From Rhodocyclaceae bacterium (GTDB taxonomy: Bacteria > Pseudomonadota > Gammaproteobacteria > Burkholderiales > Rhodocyclaceae), in assembly GCA_019750575.1 (NCBI GenBank), contig JAIEOJ010000259.1, positions 1 to 43,941 of the forward strand: a DNA stretch of 43,941 bases, written 5' to 3'. The position numbers were made by a program, and so were the translations under genes. Below, one piece after another: positions 9,821-19,227 of the stretch (position 1 is its first letter; each line of letters starts with the position of its first letter). The notes beneath the pieces were generated by a model. It worked only from the letters and a program-made list of their open reading frames with translations, was not told the DNA's origin and searched no databases.

Positions 9821-9855
9821 AATAAAAAGGCCCGCACAAGGCGGGCCTTTTTATT
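9821..9855 (-). terminator. Rho-independent terminator (bidirectional-looking) downstream of HU gene
   Basis: AATAAAAAGGCCCGCacaaGGCGGGCCTTTTTATT. Confidence 0.85.
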
Positions 9856-9869
9856 GTTCTGGAGAAGTA

Positions 9870-10157
9870 TTACTTCTTCTTCTTGCCAGCAACAGCGGTC
9901 TTGAAACCGGCACCGGCGGAAAACTTCGGCACGGTGGTTGCCGGGATCTTGATCGACTCGCCGGTCTTCGGGTTCTTGCCGGTGCGTGCAGCACGCTTGG
10001 CCGACTTGAAGGTACCGAAACCCACCAGGGTAACCGTGTCGCCCTTCGACACAGCCTTGACAACAGCAGCGATGATGCCGTCCAGCGCCTTGCCGGCGGC
10101 GGCCTTGCTAATGTCGGCTTCCTTGGCGGCGATTTCGATCAGTTCAGCTTTGTTCAT
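9870..10157 (-). CDS. hupB: HU family DNA-binding protein
   Basis: MNKAELIEIAAKEADISKAAAGKALDGIIAAVVKAVSKGDTVTLVGFGTF...GKNPKTGE. Confidence 0.95.
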   Translation of the reverse strand: MNKAELIEIAAKEADISKAAAGKALDGIIAAVVKAVSKGDTVTLVGFGTFKSAKRAARTGKNPKTGESIKIPATTVPKFSAGAGFKTAVAGKKKK

Positions 10158-10332
10158 CTTCCCTTCCTTCCGTTTGTCGAGAGAAGGCCAAATGGCCTGA
10201 GGCGTATTCTAGCCACAAGTGCAAAGGAAAGTGCAAGGTTTTTTTGTCGGGGGCCCTTGTGAGGCCTTGCGCTACAATGCTCCCGCAACATCTGTCGTAT
10301 TTTTTCTGACACTTCCCCTGGAGTTTTTTCTC

Positions 10333-11232
10333 ATGTGGTTTCGCAATCTGCAGGTTTTTCGTCTCGCGTCGGGCTGGTCGGCCAGTCCGGAAAGTCTGGC
10401 GGAAAGCCTTGCCAGGACTGCCTTTCAGCCATGCAGTGCGATGGCGCGTCAGGCCCAGGGCTGGGTTCCGCCACGCGGCAACCCCGATGAGTTTCTCTAT
10501 GTGCAGGCGCAGCAAATGATGCTGACCCTGGGCGTGGAACAAAAGATACTGCCGGTCTCGGTGATCCGTCAGTATGTGCAGGAAAAGGCGCGCGAGCTTG
10601 AAGAAAGCCAGGGTTTCAAGCCCGGCCGCAAGCAGTTGAAGGACATGTTCGATGCCATCGAGGCCGAATTGCTGCCGCGCGCCTTCGTCAAGCGTCGCCT
10701 CACTTATGTATGGATAGACCCGGTTAACGGCTGGCTGGTGGTGGATGCGGCGAGCACCGGCAAGGCCGACGAGGTGATCGAGCAACTCAAGCTGACCCTG
10801 GGCGAACTGCCGCTGACGCTGTTCAAGACCGTGCAGGCGCCGGGTACGGCGATGACCACCTGGCTTTCGCTGGGCGAGGTGCCCGGTCCCTTCTCCATCG
10901 ACCAGGACTGCGAGCTGCGCGTGGCTGGCGAGGCCGGCGGCAGCGTGCGTTACACGCGCCATCCGCTGGATGCGGAAGAGATCAACCAGCATATCAATCG
11001 CGGCAAGGTCGCCGGCAAGCTCGCGCTCACCTGGAACGATCGCATCAGCTTTGTGCTGACAGAGCAGATGCAGATCAAGCGTGTTGTCTTCCTCGATGCC
11101 CTGCGCGAGCAGGCCGAGCAGGCAGTCGATGGCGGCGGTGATGCCTTCGAGGCCGACTTTGCCATCATGTGCGGTGAGCTGTCCGCCATGCTGGCCAGCC
11201 TCTCCGAGGCGCTCGGGGGCGAAGCCGAATGA
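10333..11232 (+). CDS. rdgC: Recombination-associated protein RdgC
   Basis: MWFRNLQVFRL start, LTLGVEQKILPVSVIRQYVQEKA, DEIINQHINRGK-like region; ORF track start at 10219 is too early. Confidence 0.92.
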   Translation: MWFRNLQVFRLASGWSASPESLAESLARTAFQPCSAMARQAQGWVPPRGNPDEFLYVQAQQMMLTLGVEQKILPVSVIRQYVQEKARELEESQGFKPGRKQLKDMFDAIEAELLPRAFVKRRLTYVWIDPVNGWLVVDAASTGKADEVIEQLKLTLGELPLTLFKTVQAPGTAMTTWLSLGEVPGPFSIDQDCELRVAGEAGGSVRYTRHPLDAEEINQHINRGKVAGKLALTWNDRISFVLTEQMQIKRVVFLDALREQAEQAVDGGGDAFEADFAIMCGELSAMLASLSEALGGEAE

Positions 11233-12026
11233 AGCGCCTCGCATTCATGCTGATGTTGTGTGCAGGCGCTGCCTGTGCGCAGGAGGGTGTGAATGTGGGC
11301 GAGGCTTCCTCGCTGCGCACCATGGTGCCGGCCGAGCAGATGGAGCAGCAGGCCGCCGCCAGCTACAGGCAGCTGCTCAAGCAGGCTGCGGCCAAGGACG
11401 CGCTGGCGCCCGACAGCCACCCTGAACTGAAGCGTTTACGCGCCATCGCCAATCGCCTGTTGCCGCATGCCGTGCGTTTCAATCCGCGCGCGGCGCAGTG
11501 GCAATGGGAAGTGAATCTGATCGGTGCCAGACAGATCAATGCCTTCTGCATGCCGGGCGGCAAGATCGCGTTCTACACCGGCATCCTGAATACGCTCAAG
11601 CTGACCGACGATGAAGTGGCCATGATCATGGGTCACGAGATGGCGCATGCGCTGCGCGAACATGCGCGCGAGCAGGCTGCGAAGAACACGCTGACCGGCC
11701 TCGCGGCAAACGTGCTCGGCATGGTGTTTTCCGGCAGCAACTATAGCGATGTCGCCAATATCGCCATCAATGCCGGTCACGGCCTGGCAGCGCGGGCCTT
11801 TTCTCGCAGTGACGAGCGCGAGGCGGATCTGGTCGGCATGGAGCTGGCGGCGCGCGGCGGTTTTGATCCGCAGGCCGGCATCACGCTCTGGGAAAAGATG
11901 GGCAATACGAGCAAGGGCGCACCGCCCGAGTTCCTGTCCACTCACCCGGCCAATGCCAGCCGCATCGAGGATATCCGCCGTCACCTGCCCGACGTGATGC
12001 CGCTGTATTTGCGGGCGAAACCCTAG
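11229..12026 (+). CDS. M48 family metallopeptidase, predicted exported
   Basis: N-terminal signal-like MKRLAFMLMLCAGAACA; GHEMAHALREH zinc motif; ATGA overlap with rdgC. Confidence 0.9.
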   Translation: MKRLAFMLMLCAGAACAQEGVNVGEASSLRTMVPAEQMEQQAAASYRQLLKQAAAKDALAPDSHPELKRLRAIANRLLPHAVRFNPRAAQWQWEVNLIGARQINAFCMPGGKIAFYTGILNTLKLTDDEVAMIMGHEMAHALREHAREQAAKNTLTGLAANVLGMVFSGSNYSDVANIAINAGHGLAARAFSRSDEREADLVGMELAARGGFDPQAGITLWEKMGNTSKGAPPEFLSTHPANASRIEDIRRHLPDVMPLYLRAKP

Positions 12027-12051
12027 TCAGCCCTGCGCCGAAAGGCGAGGC

Positions 12052-12879
12052 TTACGCCAGGCCGCTTTCGCGCGCCTTGCGCTCGCGTTCCATGCGCACG
12101 ATGTAGCGCTGGATCAGGTTCTGTGACGTGATCGGCATGTCCACGAACTGGCAGCCGGCACGCAGGCTGGGCTGACCGTTGCGCAGCGTCGTTTCATAAA
12201 TGTTCACGATGCGCAGGGTGGTGTTGATGACGCCGATCTGCGGCAGGTCCAGGGTGCAGTCCGGCCATTCCTGCTCGGTGCTGAACGGCACCTGGTCGAT
12301 GTGCAGCGACAGGCCGCCGATGCTGATGTCGATGACATCATGCGTGTAGATCTGCACGCTGCCATCGCTCATGACGACAGGGATGTCGCACAGCAGCGGC
12401 CGCGTGATGGGCGTGCGCAGGCGGAAGTACTCGCGGCGCTGCAGTCGCAGCAGGGTTTCCGGCAGGGCGGCAGCGAATACGCTGCGGCCCTCGTACGGCG
12501 TTTCACGCACACCCGTCAGGATGAACTGCAGCTTGACCATGTCGTGGCGGGTGATGCAGAAAATCTTGCCAGCCTCGAGCGCGCGCCGGTTCATTTCCTC
12601 GCTGCTGCCACGGTCGAGCAGGAGTTCGCGGTCGTTCACGGCGAGCAGGGTGGTCAGCAGGAAATCCTTGCCGCTGTTGAAGTAGAGGGTGACGAGATCG
12701 CCCTGGGCGACGACCTGGCGCAGCACGGCAAGAATTTCGCGCGGGCTGTGCAGCAGGTATTCGCTGTACTGGTCGAGGTGCAGGACCTCCGCGCTGGCCT
12801 CGTCTTCGGCCGCTGGCGGCAGCGGGGTTTCCTGCGGCGTATCGTCGGTTTCCATGAGGCGTGTTGTCGGGAGGGGCAT
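12052..12879 (-). CDS. ycgR: Flagellar brake protein, YcgR-like PilZ domain
   Basis: RREYFRLRTPITRPLLCDIPV...DISIGGLSLHI (PilZ motifs); next to flagellar genes; start may be 12855. Confidence 0.85.
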   Translation of the reverse strand: MPLPTTRLMETDDTPQETPLPPAAEDEASAEVLHLDQYSEYLLHSPREILAVLRQVVAQGDLVTLYFNSGKDFLLTTLLAVNDRELLLDRGSSEEMNRRALEAGKIFCITRHDMVKLQFILTGVRETPYEGRSVFAAALPETLLRLQRREYFRLRTPITRPLLCDIPVVMSDGSVQIYTHDVIDISIGGLSLHIDQVPFSTEQEWPDCTLDLPQIGVINTTLRIVNIYETTLRNGQPSLRAGCQFVDMPITSQNLIQRYIVRMERERKARESGLA

Positions 12880-12918
12880 GACAGGGCGGCAAAAATGTCG
12901 GGGATAAGCAGTTAAAGC

Positions 12919-13239
12919 TTATTCCATGCCAGAAGGCATGATGCCTTTTTCCTCGACACGATAAAGCCAGGCCAGCAGTTCGGCCACGGCCACATACAGC
13001 TGGGGTGGAATGTGATCGTCCAGATCGACCTGCAGCAGCAGGGTGACCAATTCCGGCGATTCATGCACATAGACGCCATGGGCCTTGGCGCGATGGATGA
13101 TTTCCTCGGCGATCAGGCCCTTGCCCCGCGCCACCACCTTGGGTGCGGCATCGCCCGGTGCATAGGCGAGGGCGACCGCCAGGGCGCGTTCGTTCTCGCG
13201 CTCCTGTCCGTCTTCGCGCTGGACTTCATTCTGACTCAT
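12919..13239 (-). CDS. FlhB-like protein (FlhB/HrpN/YscU/SpaS C-terminal domain homologue)
   Basis: ALAYAPGDAAPKVVARGKGLIAEEIIHRAKAHGVYVHESPELVTLLLQVDLDDHIPPQLYVAVAELLAWLY. Confidence 0.88.
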   Translation of the reverse strand: MSQNEVQREDGQERENERALAVALAYAPGDAAPKVVARGKGLIAEEIIHRAKAHGVYVHESPELVTLLLQVDLDDHIPPQLYVAVAELLAWLYRVEEKGIMPSGME

Positions 13240-14308
13240 GGCGTACCTGGGCGGCCTGCAGGGTGATGCCTGCCGCGGCCAGGGCCTCCGTGAGTGCCGG
13301 CAATTCGTCGCGCATGTCGGCGGCGGAGGCGCCGACCGGGGTGCTCAGGTTGAGTTGCAGGCTGTTGCCGGCAATGCGCAGCCTGGCCTCGACCGAGCCG
13401 AGGCGGGGCGTGGTGAGGCGCAGGGTCGTCAGCCAGGGCTGCGGCTCATCGCTGCCTTGTGCGGCCTGCTGGCGGTCTTCCTCCACCTCCCATTCGATGC
13501 GCTGGCCGGGCCAGGCCTCGCCATGCAGGATCAGGCGCTGACTGGCCGCCGCTTCAAGCTGCTGATGCACGAGCGGGCGCAATTCCGCGGGCAGGGTCTG
13601 GCTCTCGTTGCGTGCCAGGGCGGTTTCTGCGGGCCGGACGCCTTCTTCGGCGAGCGATTCTGCCGTGCGTGCGGCGGCGGCCGTATCCATGGCCGCTGCG
13701 GAGCGCGCCCTGGCGGCAAGTTGTGCGGCATTGGGCTCGGATTGCTTCCCCTGCGGCTCCTGCAGCAGGGTTTCCAGCGGCCGCTTGCCGGCAATCCATT
13801 GCGCCTGGTGTGCTTCGTAGAACAGGCCGCTGCCTTCCACCGCCTTCTGCAGCGCGGCAGCGAGCGGGCCGGCCGTTGTCGGCGGTGCATTGAGCAGGGG
13901 CTGGCCGCGATTCAGCGGTGCGGTGTGCGAGCCCTGTTCTTCACTCAGCAACTGACCGATGAGTTGGGCGGCAGGCGACAGCGTGGTGTGCTTGTAGGCG
14001 CCGGCATCAAGCGTGCCGTCGGGTACCGTGCGGGCAATGATGGCCTTGGGGCTGCGGTCGATGACGACCAGTTCCAGCACGTCGCCGGCATTGGCGCCCT
14101 CGGGCAGGGCCAGGGTCAGGCTCTTGCCGGCAACCAGGGCACGGTAGGTGTTTTCGGGCAGGACTTCCTGGATGCGCGCCGAGAATACCTGGCCCGGTTG
14201 CAGGTCAGGCAGGTCGGCGGGTACGCCGGCAACCCGTGCGACCGGTTGCAGCGGCCCGTCGTCGGGCAGGCGCATGCGTATGCCGACATCAGTCGGAATC
14301 AGGGCCAC
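13226..14308 (-). CDS. fliK: Flagellar hook-length control protein FliK
   Basis: Position between fliT and the FlhB-like gene; Ala/Gln-rich middle; C-terminal LGSVEARLRIAGNSLQLNLSTPVGASAADMRDELPALTEALAAAGI. Confidence 0.78.
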   Translation of the reverse strand: MALIPTDVGIRMRLPDDGPLQPVARVAGVPADLPDLQPGQVFSARIQEVLPENTYRALVAGKSLTLALPEGANAGDVLELVVIDRSPKAIIARTVPDGTLDAGAYKHTTLSPAAQLIGQLLSEEQGSHTAPLNRGQPLLNAPPTTAGPLAAALQKAVEGSGLFYEAHQAQWIAGKRPLETLLQEPQGKQSEPNAAQLAARARSAAAMDTAAAARTAESLAEEGVRPAETALARNESQTLPAELRPLVHQQLEAAASQRLILHGEAWPGQRIEWEVEEDRQQAAQGSDEPQPWLTTLRLTTPRLGSVEARLRIAGNSLQLNLSTPVGASAADMRDELPALTEALAAAGITLQAAQVRHESE

Positions 14309-14366
14309 GCCGGCCTCCGTTGCGGGAAAGGATGCGGGGTCAAGGTGGCGCTCCGGCCACCATCAG

Positions 14367-14714
14367 TCAGGCGGTGTGCGCGCCGTAGGTCTGGTCGACC
14401 TGGCGCTTCTTGCGGGCGCCGCCGAGAAACTGGCGTACCTGTTCCATCCAGGGCTCGGTATGGCGGCGGATTTCGGCGTCGTCGGCGAGTATGCGCTGGA
14501 TCAGCGCCGCCTTGCGTTCGCGCTCCCCCATGCCCAGCCTGCCGTTGTCGTCCTCTCCGGCGAGGCGCAGACGCAACTCGCTCACCGAGCGTTCCAGCTC
14601 GATCAGGCTGTCCCAGTCGTTGCGACGCGCGGCCTCGACCATGCGCGCCGACAGGCTGGTCATTTCTTCGTAGAGTTCGATCTGGTTCTGCATTGCAAGC
14701 ATGGTAGTCCTCAT
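14367..14714 (-). CDS. fliT: Flagellar protein FliT-like export chaperone
   Basis: 115 aa helical protein (IELYEEMTSLSARMVEAARRNDWDSLIELERSV), overlaps fliS end by 4 bp. Confidence 0.78.
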   Translation of the reverse strand: MRTTMLAMQNQIELYEEMTSLSARMVEAARRNDWDSLIELERSVSELRLRLAGEDDNGRLGMGERERKAALIQRILADDAEIRRHTEPWMEQVRQFLGGARKKRQVDQTYGAHTA

Positions 14715-15133
14715 GCAGCAGCACGGTTTGCGGAAACTACAGCGGGATCAGCCGCTATTTCTTCCCAGGCAGAGCGCAATTCGCCAAGCAGACGGGTAAC
14801 TTCCTCGATTGCCGCCGGATCGTTGTGCAGATTGGCGTGCAGCAGGCGGATCGTCATGTAATCGTAGAGCGCATGCAGGCGTTCGGCGAGTTCGCCGCCG
14901 GCCTCCAGGTCGAGGCTGACGCGCAGGCCATTGGTGATGATTTCGATGGCCTTGGAGATGTCCTGGCCCTTGGCGGGGATATTCTTTTCCGCCATATGCC
15001 GCGTGGCCGATCCCAGGGCCATGATGGCACCGTCGAAAAGCATGAGGATCAGCTTGTGCGGACTGGCCGCAGTGACACCTGTTTCGACACCGACCTGGGC
15101 GTAAGCGGAAGCGGGATTGTTCGGGGCAAACAT
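14711..15133 (-). CDS. fliS: Flagellar export chaperone FliS
   Basis: YAQVGVETGVTAASPHKLILMLFDGAI. Confidence 0.95.
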   Translation of the reverse strand: MFAPNNPASAYAQVGVETGVTAASPHKLILMLFDGAIMALGSATRHMAEKNIPAKGQDISKAIEIITNGLRVSLDLEAGGELAERLHALYDYMTIRLLHANLHNDPAAIEEVTRLLGELRSAWEEIAADPAVVSANRAAA

Positions 15134-15150
15134 GATGATTCCTCGCGAGA

Positions 15151-16512
15151 TTATTTCTTGCTGGTGCCGGGCAGGCTGGAGAGTTGCTGTTCCAGGAAGC
15201 TGCTGGTGGAGCTCATGCTGGTGATCAGGGCATCCAGCGCCGAGTATTGCTTGCGATAACGCGCCTCGATGGTGACCAGTCGGTCGTTGATGGCGTCGCG
15301 CCGGTTATCCAAGGATGCAATGGAGCCTGTCAGTCCGTCGATGCGGCTGGCGAGGATGCCGCTGGTGCCCGTCGCCTGCGTCAGCCAGTCGTTGAACTGG
15401 ATGGCGATGCCCTTGTTGCCACTGGTGGTCTGAGTGAACAGGCTGGCAACATCCTTGTCCGGATCATTCAGCGCTATGGACAGCTTGCTGGTGTCGAGCT
15501 TCAGGGTGCCATCTCTTTGCAGGCTGACACCGACTTGCGAGAGGCTGGATAGGCCGCCCGTGACACCCGACACTCGGGCGTTCACCAGGCTGCCCAGCTT
15601 GCCCTGGATTGAGCGCAGTGTGGCGTCACCGGTCAGGATGGAGGCGTCCTCGTTGGCAGCATCGTAGGCGCTGAGAGCGGAGTTTTGCGCTACTACGGCA
15701 TTGTAGGCCGTGACAAATGCGGTCACCGCATTCACCGCCGCGCTCGGGTTCTTGGCGACGGTGATCGTTGAGCTGCCTTCCTTGGCCAGCGTCAGGGTCA
15801 GCCCCTGTACCACATCGCTGATGTTGTTGGAAGGGCGGGTGATGCTGAGGCCGTTCACGGTAAATGCGGCATCCTTGGCCGCCTGTACCAGTTGCAGGTT
15901 GCCGGAATCGAGGTCACTGAGCGGGTTGGTACCGCCGCTGCCGCTGTCGGTTGCTGTCACGGTAATTTCGCCCGCCAAGCCCATGGTCTTGGAGGTTAGG
16001 ACCAGACGCTGGTTGGTGCCATCATTGATGATGGTGGCGTTGACGCCGGCGCCCGAATTGTTGATGGCATTGCGCACCTGCGCCAGCGAGTTGTTGTTGG
16101 TGGTGATCTCGACATCTACGGCAGTGCCGTTGCCGACCTTGATCGACAGGGTGCCGGTATTGAAGGTGGCGCTGGTTGCGGTATAGGCGCCATTCGAGCG
16201 CAGGGTATTGGCGGTGGCGATCTCGTCGACAACGATGTTGTAGGTCCCGGGCGCTGCTTCGGTGGTAGCGGAGCCGGAAACCACATTGAGGTCGGTGCTG
16301 GTAATGCCCAGCGCCTTGAAGGTGTTGGCTTGCGTCAGCGTCTGTACCGCCGATTGCAGGGAGGCAAGGGCACTCTTTACCGTGCCGTAGGCGGAAATTT
16401 TTGCCTGATAGCTGGCTTCCTTCGTGTCGAGCACCTTGAGGGGCTGCTTTTCCAGCTCCATCAACTGCGAGACGATACTGTTTACATCGAGGCTGGAAGC
16501 GGCAATAGCCAT
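15151..16512 (-). CDS. fliD: Flagellar filament capping protein FliD
   Basis: LDVNSIVSQLMELEKQPL...; DxLTLTLAKEGSSTITVAKN; C-terminal coiled coil. Confidence 0.95.
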   Translation of the reverse strand: MAIAASSLDVNSIVSQLMELEKQPLKVLDTKEASYQAKISAYGTVKSALASLQSAVQTLTQANTFKALGITSTDLNVVSGSATTEAAPGTYNIVVDEIATANTLRSNGAYTATSATFNTGTLSIKVGNGTAVDVEITTNNNSLAQVRNAINNSGAGVNATIINDGTNQRLVLTSKTMGLAGEITVTATDSGSGGTNPLSDLDSGNLQLVQAAKDAAFTVNGLSITRPSNNISDVVQGLTLTLAKEGSSTITVAKNPSAAVNAVTAFVTAYNAVVAQNSALSAYDAANEDASILTGDATLRSIQGKLGSLVNARVSGVTGGLSSLSQVGVSLQRDGTLKLDTSKLSIALNDPDKDVASLFTQTTSGNKGIAIQFNDWLTQATGTSGILASRIDGLTGSIASLDNRRDAINDRLVTIEARYRKQYSALDALITSMSSTSSFLEQQLSSLPGTSKK

Positions 16513-16706
16513 GATTTTTCCTTGAACTGCAGGGTGTTAAGTCATTTACGGCGCTTTTCCCATTTTCTGTAGGGCAAAGCGAAAAAGCAAGCCTTGATTG
16601 GCTCGTTCCGAATATAAGCAAGAAGCAGGCGCGCTCGACTTTCGGCCATAAAAAACCTGATTGGGCATGAAGTTAGGAGGGTTTTATCCTCGCTGAAAAT
16701 ACATGA

Positions 16707-16818
16707 CCGTTCGGGCTGAGCCTGTCGAAGCCGCAATGGGGGTCGTGCTCTGCTGCCATAGAAAACAAATCGCCGAGGCTTGGCTCATGCGCGGCTTCGA
16801 CAGGCTCAGCCCGAACGG
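16707..16818. repeat. REP-like inverted pair (28-bp arms) between flaG and fliD
   Basis: CCGTTCGGGCTGAGCCTGTCGAAGCCGC (16707-16734) and exact reverse complement GCGGCTTCGACAGGCTCAGCCCGAACGG (16791-16818). Confidence 0.9.
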
Positions 16819-16857
16819 CTTACTTGATACTGTTGGCTGAACCTCGTCCTGATCAGA

Positions 16858-16887
16858 ATAAAAAAAGCCCGCGCAGGGCGCGGGCTT
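16858..16887 (-). terminator. Rho-independent terminator downstream of flaG
   Basis: minus strand AAGCCCGCGCccTGCGCGGGCTTTTTTTATT. Confidence 0.85.
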
Positions 16888-16910
16888 AGGGATCGCTCGT
16901 GTTGCTCGGT

Positions 16911-17273
16911 TCAGGCTTGCTGTTTGAGTAGCAGGCCTTGCATCTTGTCCAGTGACCGGGCGATGGCCAGGGCTTCCTCGGAAGGCAGCTGGCGAATCAG
17001 TTCACCGGTGCTGGCATCAGTGACACGGACAACGGTTTTTGCGGTTGTTTCGTCGATCGAAAACTGCAGTTGTGGCGGCTCGGTCACGTTGATCATCTTT
17101 TCCATGTCGCGAACCGCTTCTTCCAGCGCTTTCCGGTCAGGCGCAGCAACAGGTGCAGTCTGGACAGCTGCCTTGGCCGTGGCGGCCGGGGCGGCGGTCT
17201 TGACTGCGGCAGCACTATTGCCTTGCACAACAACTGCTTGTGTGGCGACTGCGCTCTGCGATTGAATCTCCAT
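16911..17273 (-). CDS. flaG: Flagellar protein FlaG
   Basis: LQFSIDETTAKTVVRVTDASTGELIRQLPSEEALAIARSLD; ORF track start 17294, MEIQSQS start at 17273 preferred. Confidence 0.93.
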   Translation of the reverse strand: MEIQSQSAVATQAVVVQGNSAAAVKTAAPAATAKAAVQTAPVAAPDRKALEEAVRDMEKMINVTEPPQLQFSIDETTAKTVVRVTDASTGELIRQLPSEEALAIARSLDKMQGLLLKQQA

Positions 17274-17296
17274 GATTCGGCTCCTGAGGGTCATCA

Positions 17297-17322
17297 GGGA
17301 GAGGCGGTGTTCAGCCTCTCCC
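17297..17322 (-). terminator. Stable hairpin between fliC and flaG (no clear U-tract)
   Basis: GGGAGAGGC-ggtgttca-GCCTCTCCC. Confidence 0.45.
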
Positions 17323-17337
17323 TATGGCTGCGCTAGT

Positions 17338-18990
17338 TTAGCCTTGCAGCAGGGTCAGGACGCTGTTCGGCATTGCGTTGGCCTGGGCCAGCATCGCCAC
17401 ACCCGCCTGTTGCAGGATCTGCGAGCGGGTCAGGTTTGCCGTTTCAGCCGCGAAGTCGGTATCCAGGATACGCGAGCGGGAGGCCGAGAGGTTTTCCGAC
17501 GTCGTTTGCAGGTTGGCGATGGTGTTCTCGAAGCGGGTCTGGGTTGCACCGTAGCGGGCGCGTTGTCCGCTCAGGGCACTCAGGGCCGAATCGACGATCG
17601 ACAGGGTCCGCAGCGAGGCATCGTAGCTGGAGACATCCAGTGCCGCGACCTTTTGCAGTTGGCCACCGTAGGTGCCGGCGCCGGCCTTGAACACGTCCGC
17701 AACCGTCGTGGTGACCGAGAATGACTTGTCGGAGTCGAGAATGACGCGGCCGGTGATACGGTTGCCGCCGTCCCACTTGGCGTCGGCGTTACCGGCAGCC
17801 AGGGTCACGCCCAGCGCGGATGCGGTGGTGGTGTCACCATCTAGCACGGCGATATCGGCGACGCTGACGCTGCCTACCGAGGCGGCGCTGTCGTTGGCAA
17901 TACGCAGGTCGCGACCGGATTCGCTGGTCAGCTTGACGGCCCAGTCGCCGTTTTCGGTTTGCACAGCTTCAGCGGTAAAGCCGGTCTTGCCCGATTGATC
18001 ATTGAAGGCCTGGACTGCAGCGTTCAGCTGGTCAGCCGAATTCACGGCGGCACCAGCAGTGTCGGTACCACCAACCTTGAACGAGATGGTGGTGAAATCG
18101 GTCGGGGTGGTGCTGGCGGTTTCAGTGGACAGCTGGAACGTATAGGTCTTGTTTTGCTTCAGTTCTGCGCCGTCCAGACCGCCGAGGACAACCTGAGTGA
18201 TGGCCGAAGCGCTCACGCCGCTGTTGGTGCGGTTGATCGCGGCGGCGACGTCGGCAGCGCTGGAGCCAGAGCTGTACAGGACATCATAGCTGCCGTTAGC
18301 CGAGGTGATCTTGAATTGGCCGCTGGCGGTTGCGCCGGCAACAACAGAGGCGTCGCTGCCGCTGGCCTTGGCCAGCCAGGCGTCGCCGAGGCCCGTGGCA
18401 CCCGCAGTGTTGGTGCTACCAACGGTCATGTCACCCACACCGCCGGACTTGTAGGCGGCGATGCCGCCGATACGGTAGTTGCCGTAGGCGTTGGTCTGGT
18501 AGTTGCCGGAGTTGACCAGAATGGTCTGGTTGGCATTGGCACCGACCTGGAAGGTGGCGGTGGTGAACGAGCCATCGAGCAGGTTCTGGCCGTTGAACTG
18601 GGTCGTGGTGGAAATGCGCTGCAGTTCCTGGGTCAGCTGCTGAACTTCGGCGTTCAGTGCGGAACGGTCACCGGCGCTGTTGGAGGCGTTGGCGGACTGG
18701 ACAGCCAGTTCGCGGATACGCTGCAGAATGTCGGTCGAGGTGGCCAGTGCGCCTTCAGCGGTCTGGGCCAGCGAGATACCGTCGTTGGCGTTACGACTTG
18801 CTTGGCTAAGGCCGCGGATTTGCGAGGTGAAGCGCGAGGAGATGGCGAGGCCGGCGGCGTCGTCCTTGGCGCTGTTGATGCGCAGGCCGGTCGACAGACG
18901 CTGAATGGCGGTCTGCATCGAGTTCTGCGTACCGTTGAGGTTACGTTGCGCGTTCAGCGAGGCAACGTTGGTATTAATTACTTGAGGCAT
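17338..18990 (-). CDS. fliC: Flagellin
   Basis: [50 protein letters not shown]...; C-term [28 protein letters not shown]. Confidence 0.97.
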   Translation of the reverse strand: MPQVINTNVASLNAQRNLNGTQNSMQTAIQRLSTGLRINSAKDDAAGLAISSRFTSQIRGLSQASRNANDGISLAQTAEGALATSTDILQRIRELAVQSANASNSAGDRSALNAEVQQLTQELQRISTTTQFNGQNLLDGSFTTATFQVGANANQTILVNSGNYQTNAYGNYRIGGIAAYKSGGVGDMTVGSTNTAGATGLGDAWLAKASGSDASVVAGATASGQFKITSANGSYDVLYSSGSSAADVAAAINRTNSGVSASAITQVVLGGLDGAELKQNKTYTFQLSTETASTTPTDFTTISFKVGGTDTAGAAVNSADQLNAAVQAFNDQSGKTGFTAEAVQTENGDWAVKLTSESGRDLRIANDSAASVGSVSVADIAVLDGDTTTASALGVTLAAGNADAKWDGGNRITGRVILDSDKSFSVTTTVADVFKAGAGTYGGQLQKVAALDVSSYDASLRTLSIVDSALSALSGQRARYGATQTRFENTIANLQTTSENLSASRSRILDTDFAAETANLTRSQILQQAGVAMLAQANAMPNSVLTLLQG

Positions 18991-19185
18991 GGTGGCTCTC
19001 CTGTTGAATAACCGCTGCTATCAAAAACGACCGTTTGTCGGTCTTGCCTTAAGGCAGCGGCGAAAAATTCCGCTGTCACATGTCCATTAGCGGCCATACT
19101 CCGAAAAACTTTAGAACCTTTTGCGGGTTTTATTGATTCCCGCCCAAAATCCGGTTTTTGCGTGATGCTGCCTGGGACAGATGAG

Positions 19186-19212
19186 ATATCGGCGGCGCCA
19201 GACGAAACTTGA
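19186..19212 (-). promoter_or_regulatory. Sigma-28 (FliA) promoter for fliC
   Basis: minus strand TCAAGTTT-N11-GCCGATAT, close to the FliA consensus TAAAGTTT-N11-GCCGATAA. Confidence 0.8.
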
Positions 19213-19227
19213 AATCAAGTGTTTTCT

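Noticed and set aside
16707-16818. REP-like pair as ends of a truncated insertion sequence
   Set aside because: Only 56 bp between arms, no transposase remnant and no flanking direct repeat visible
17959-19011. 350-aa Gly-rich plus-strand ORF opposite fliC
   Set aside because: Reverse-complement artefact of flagellin codon usage
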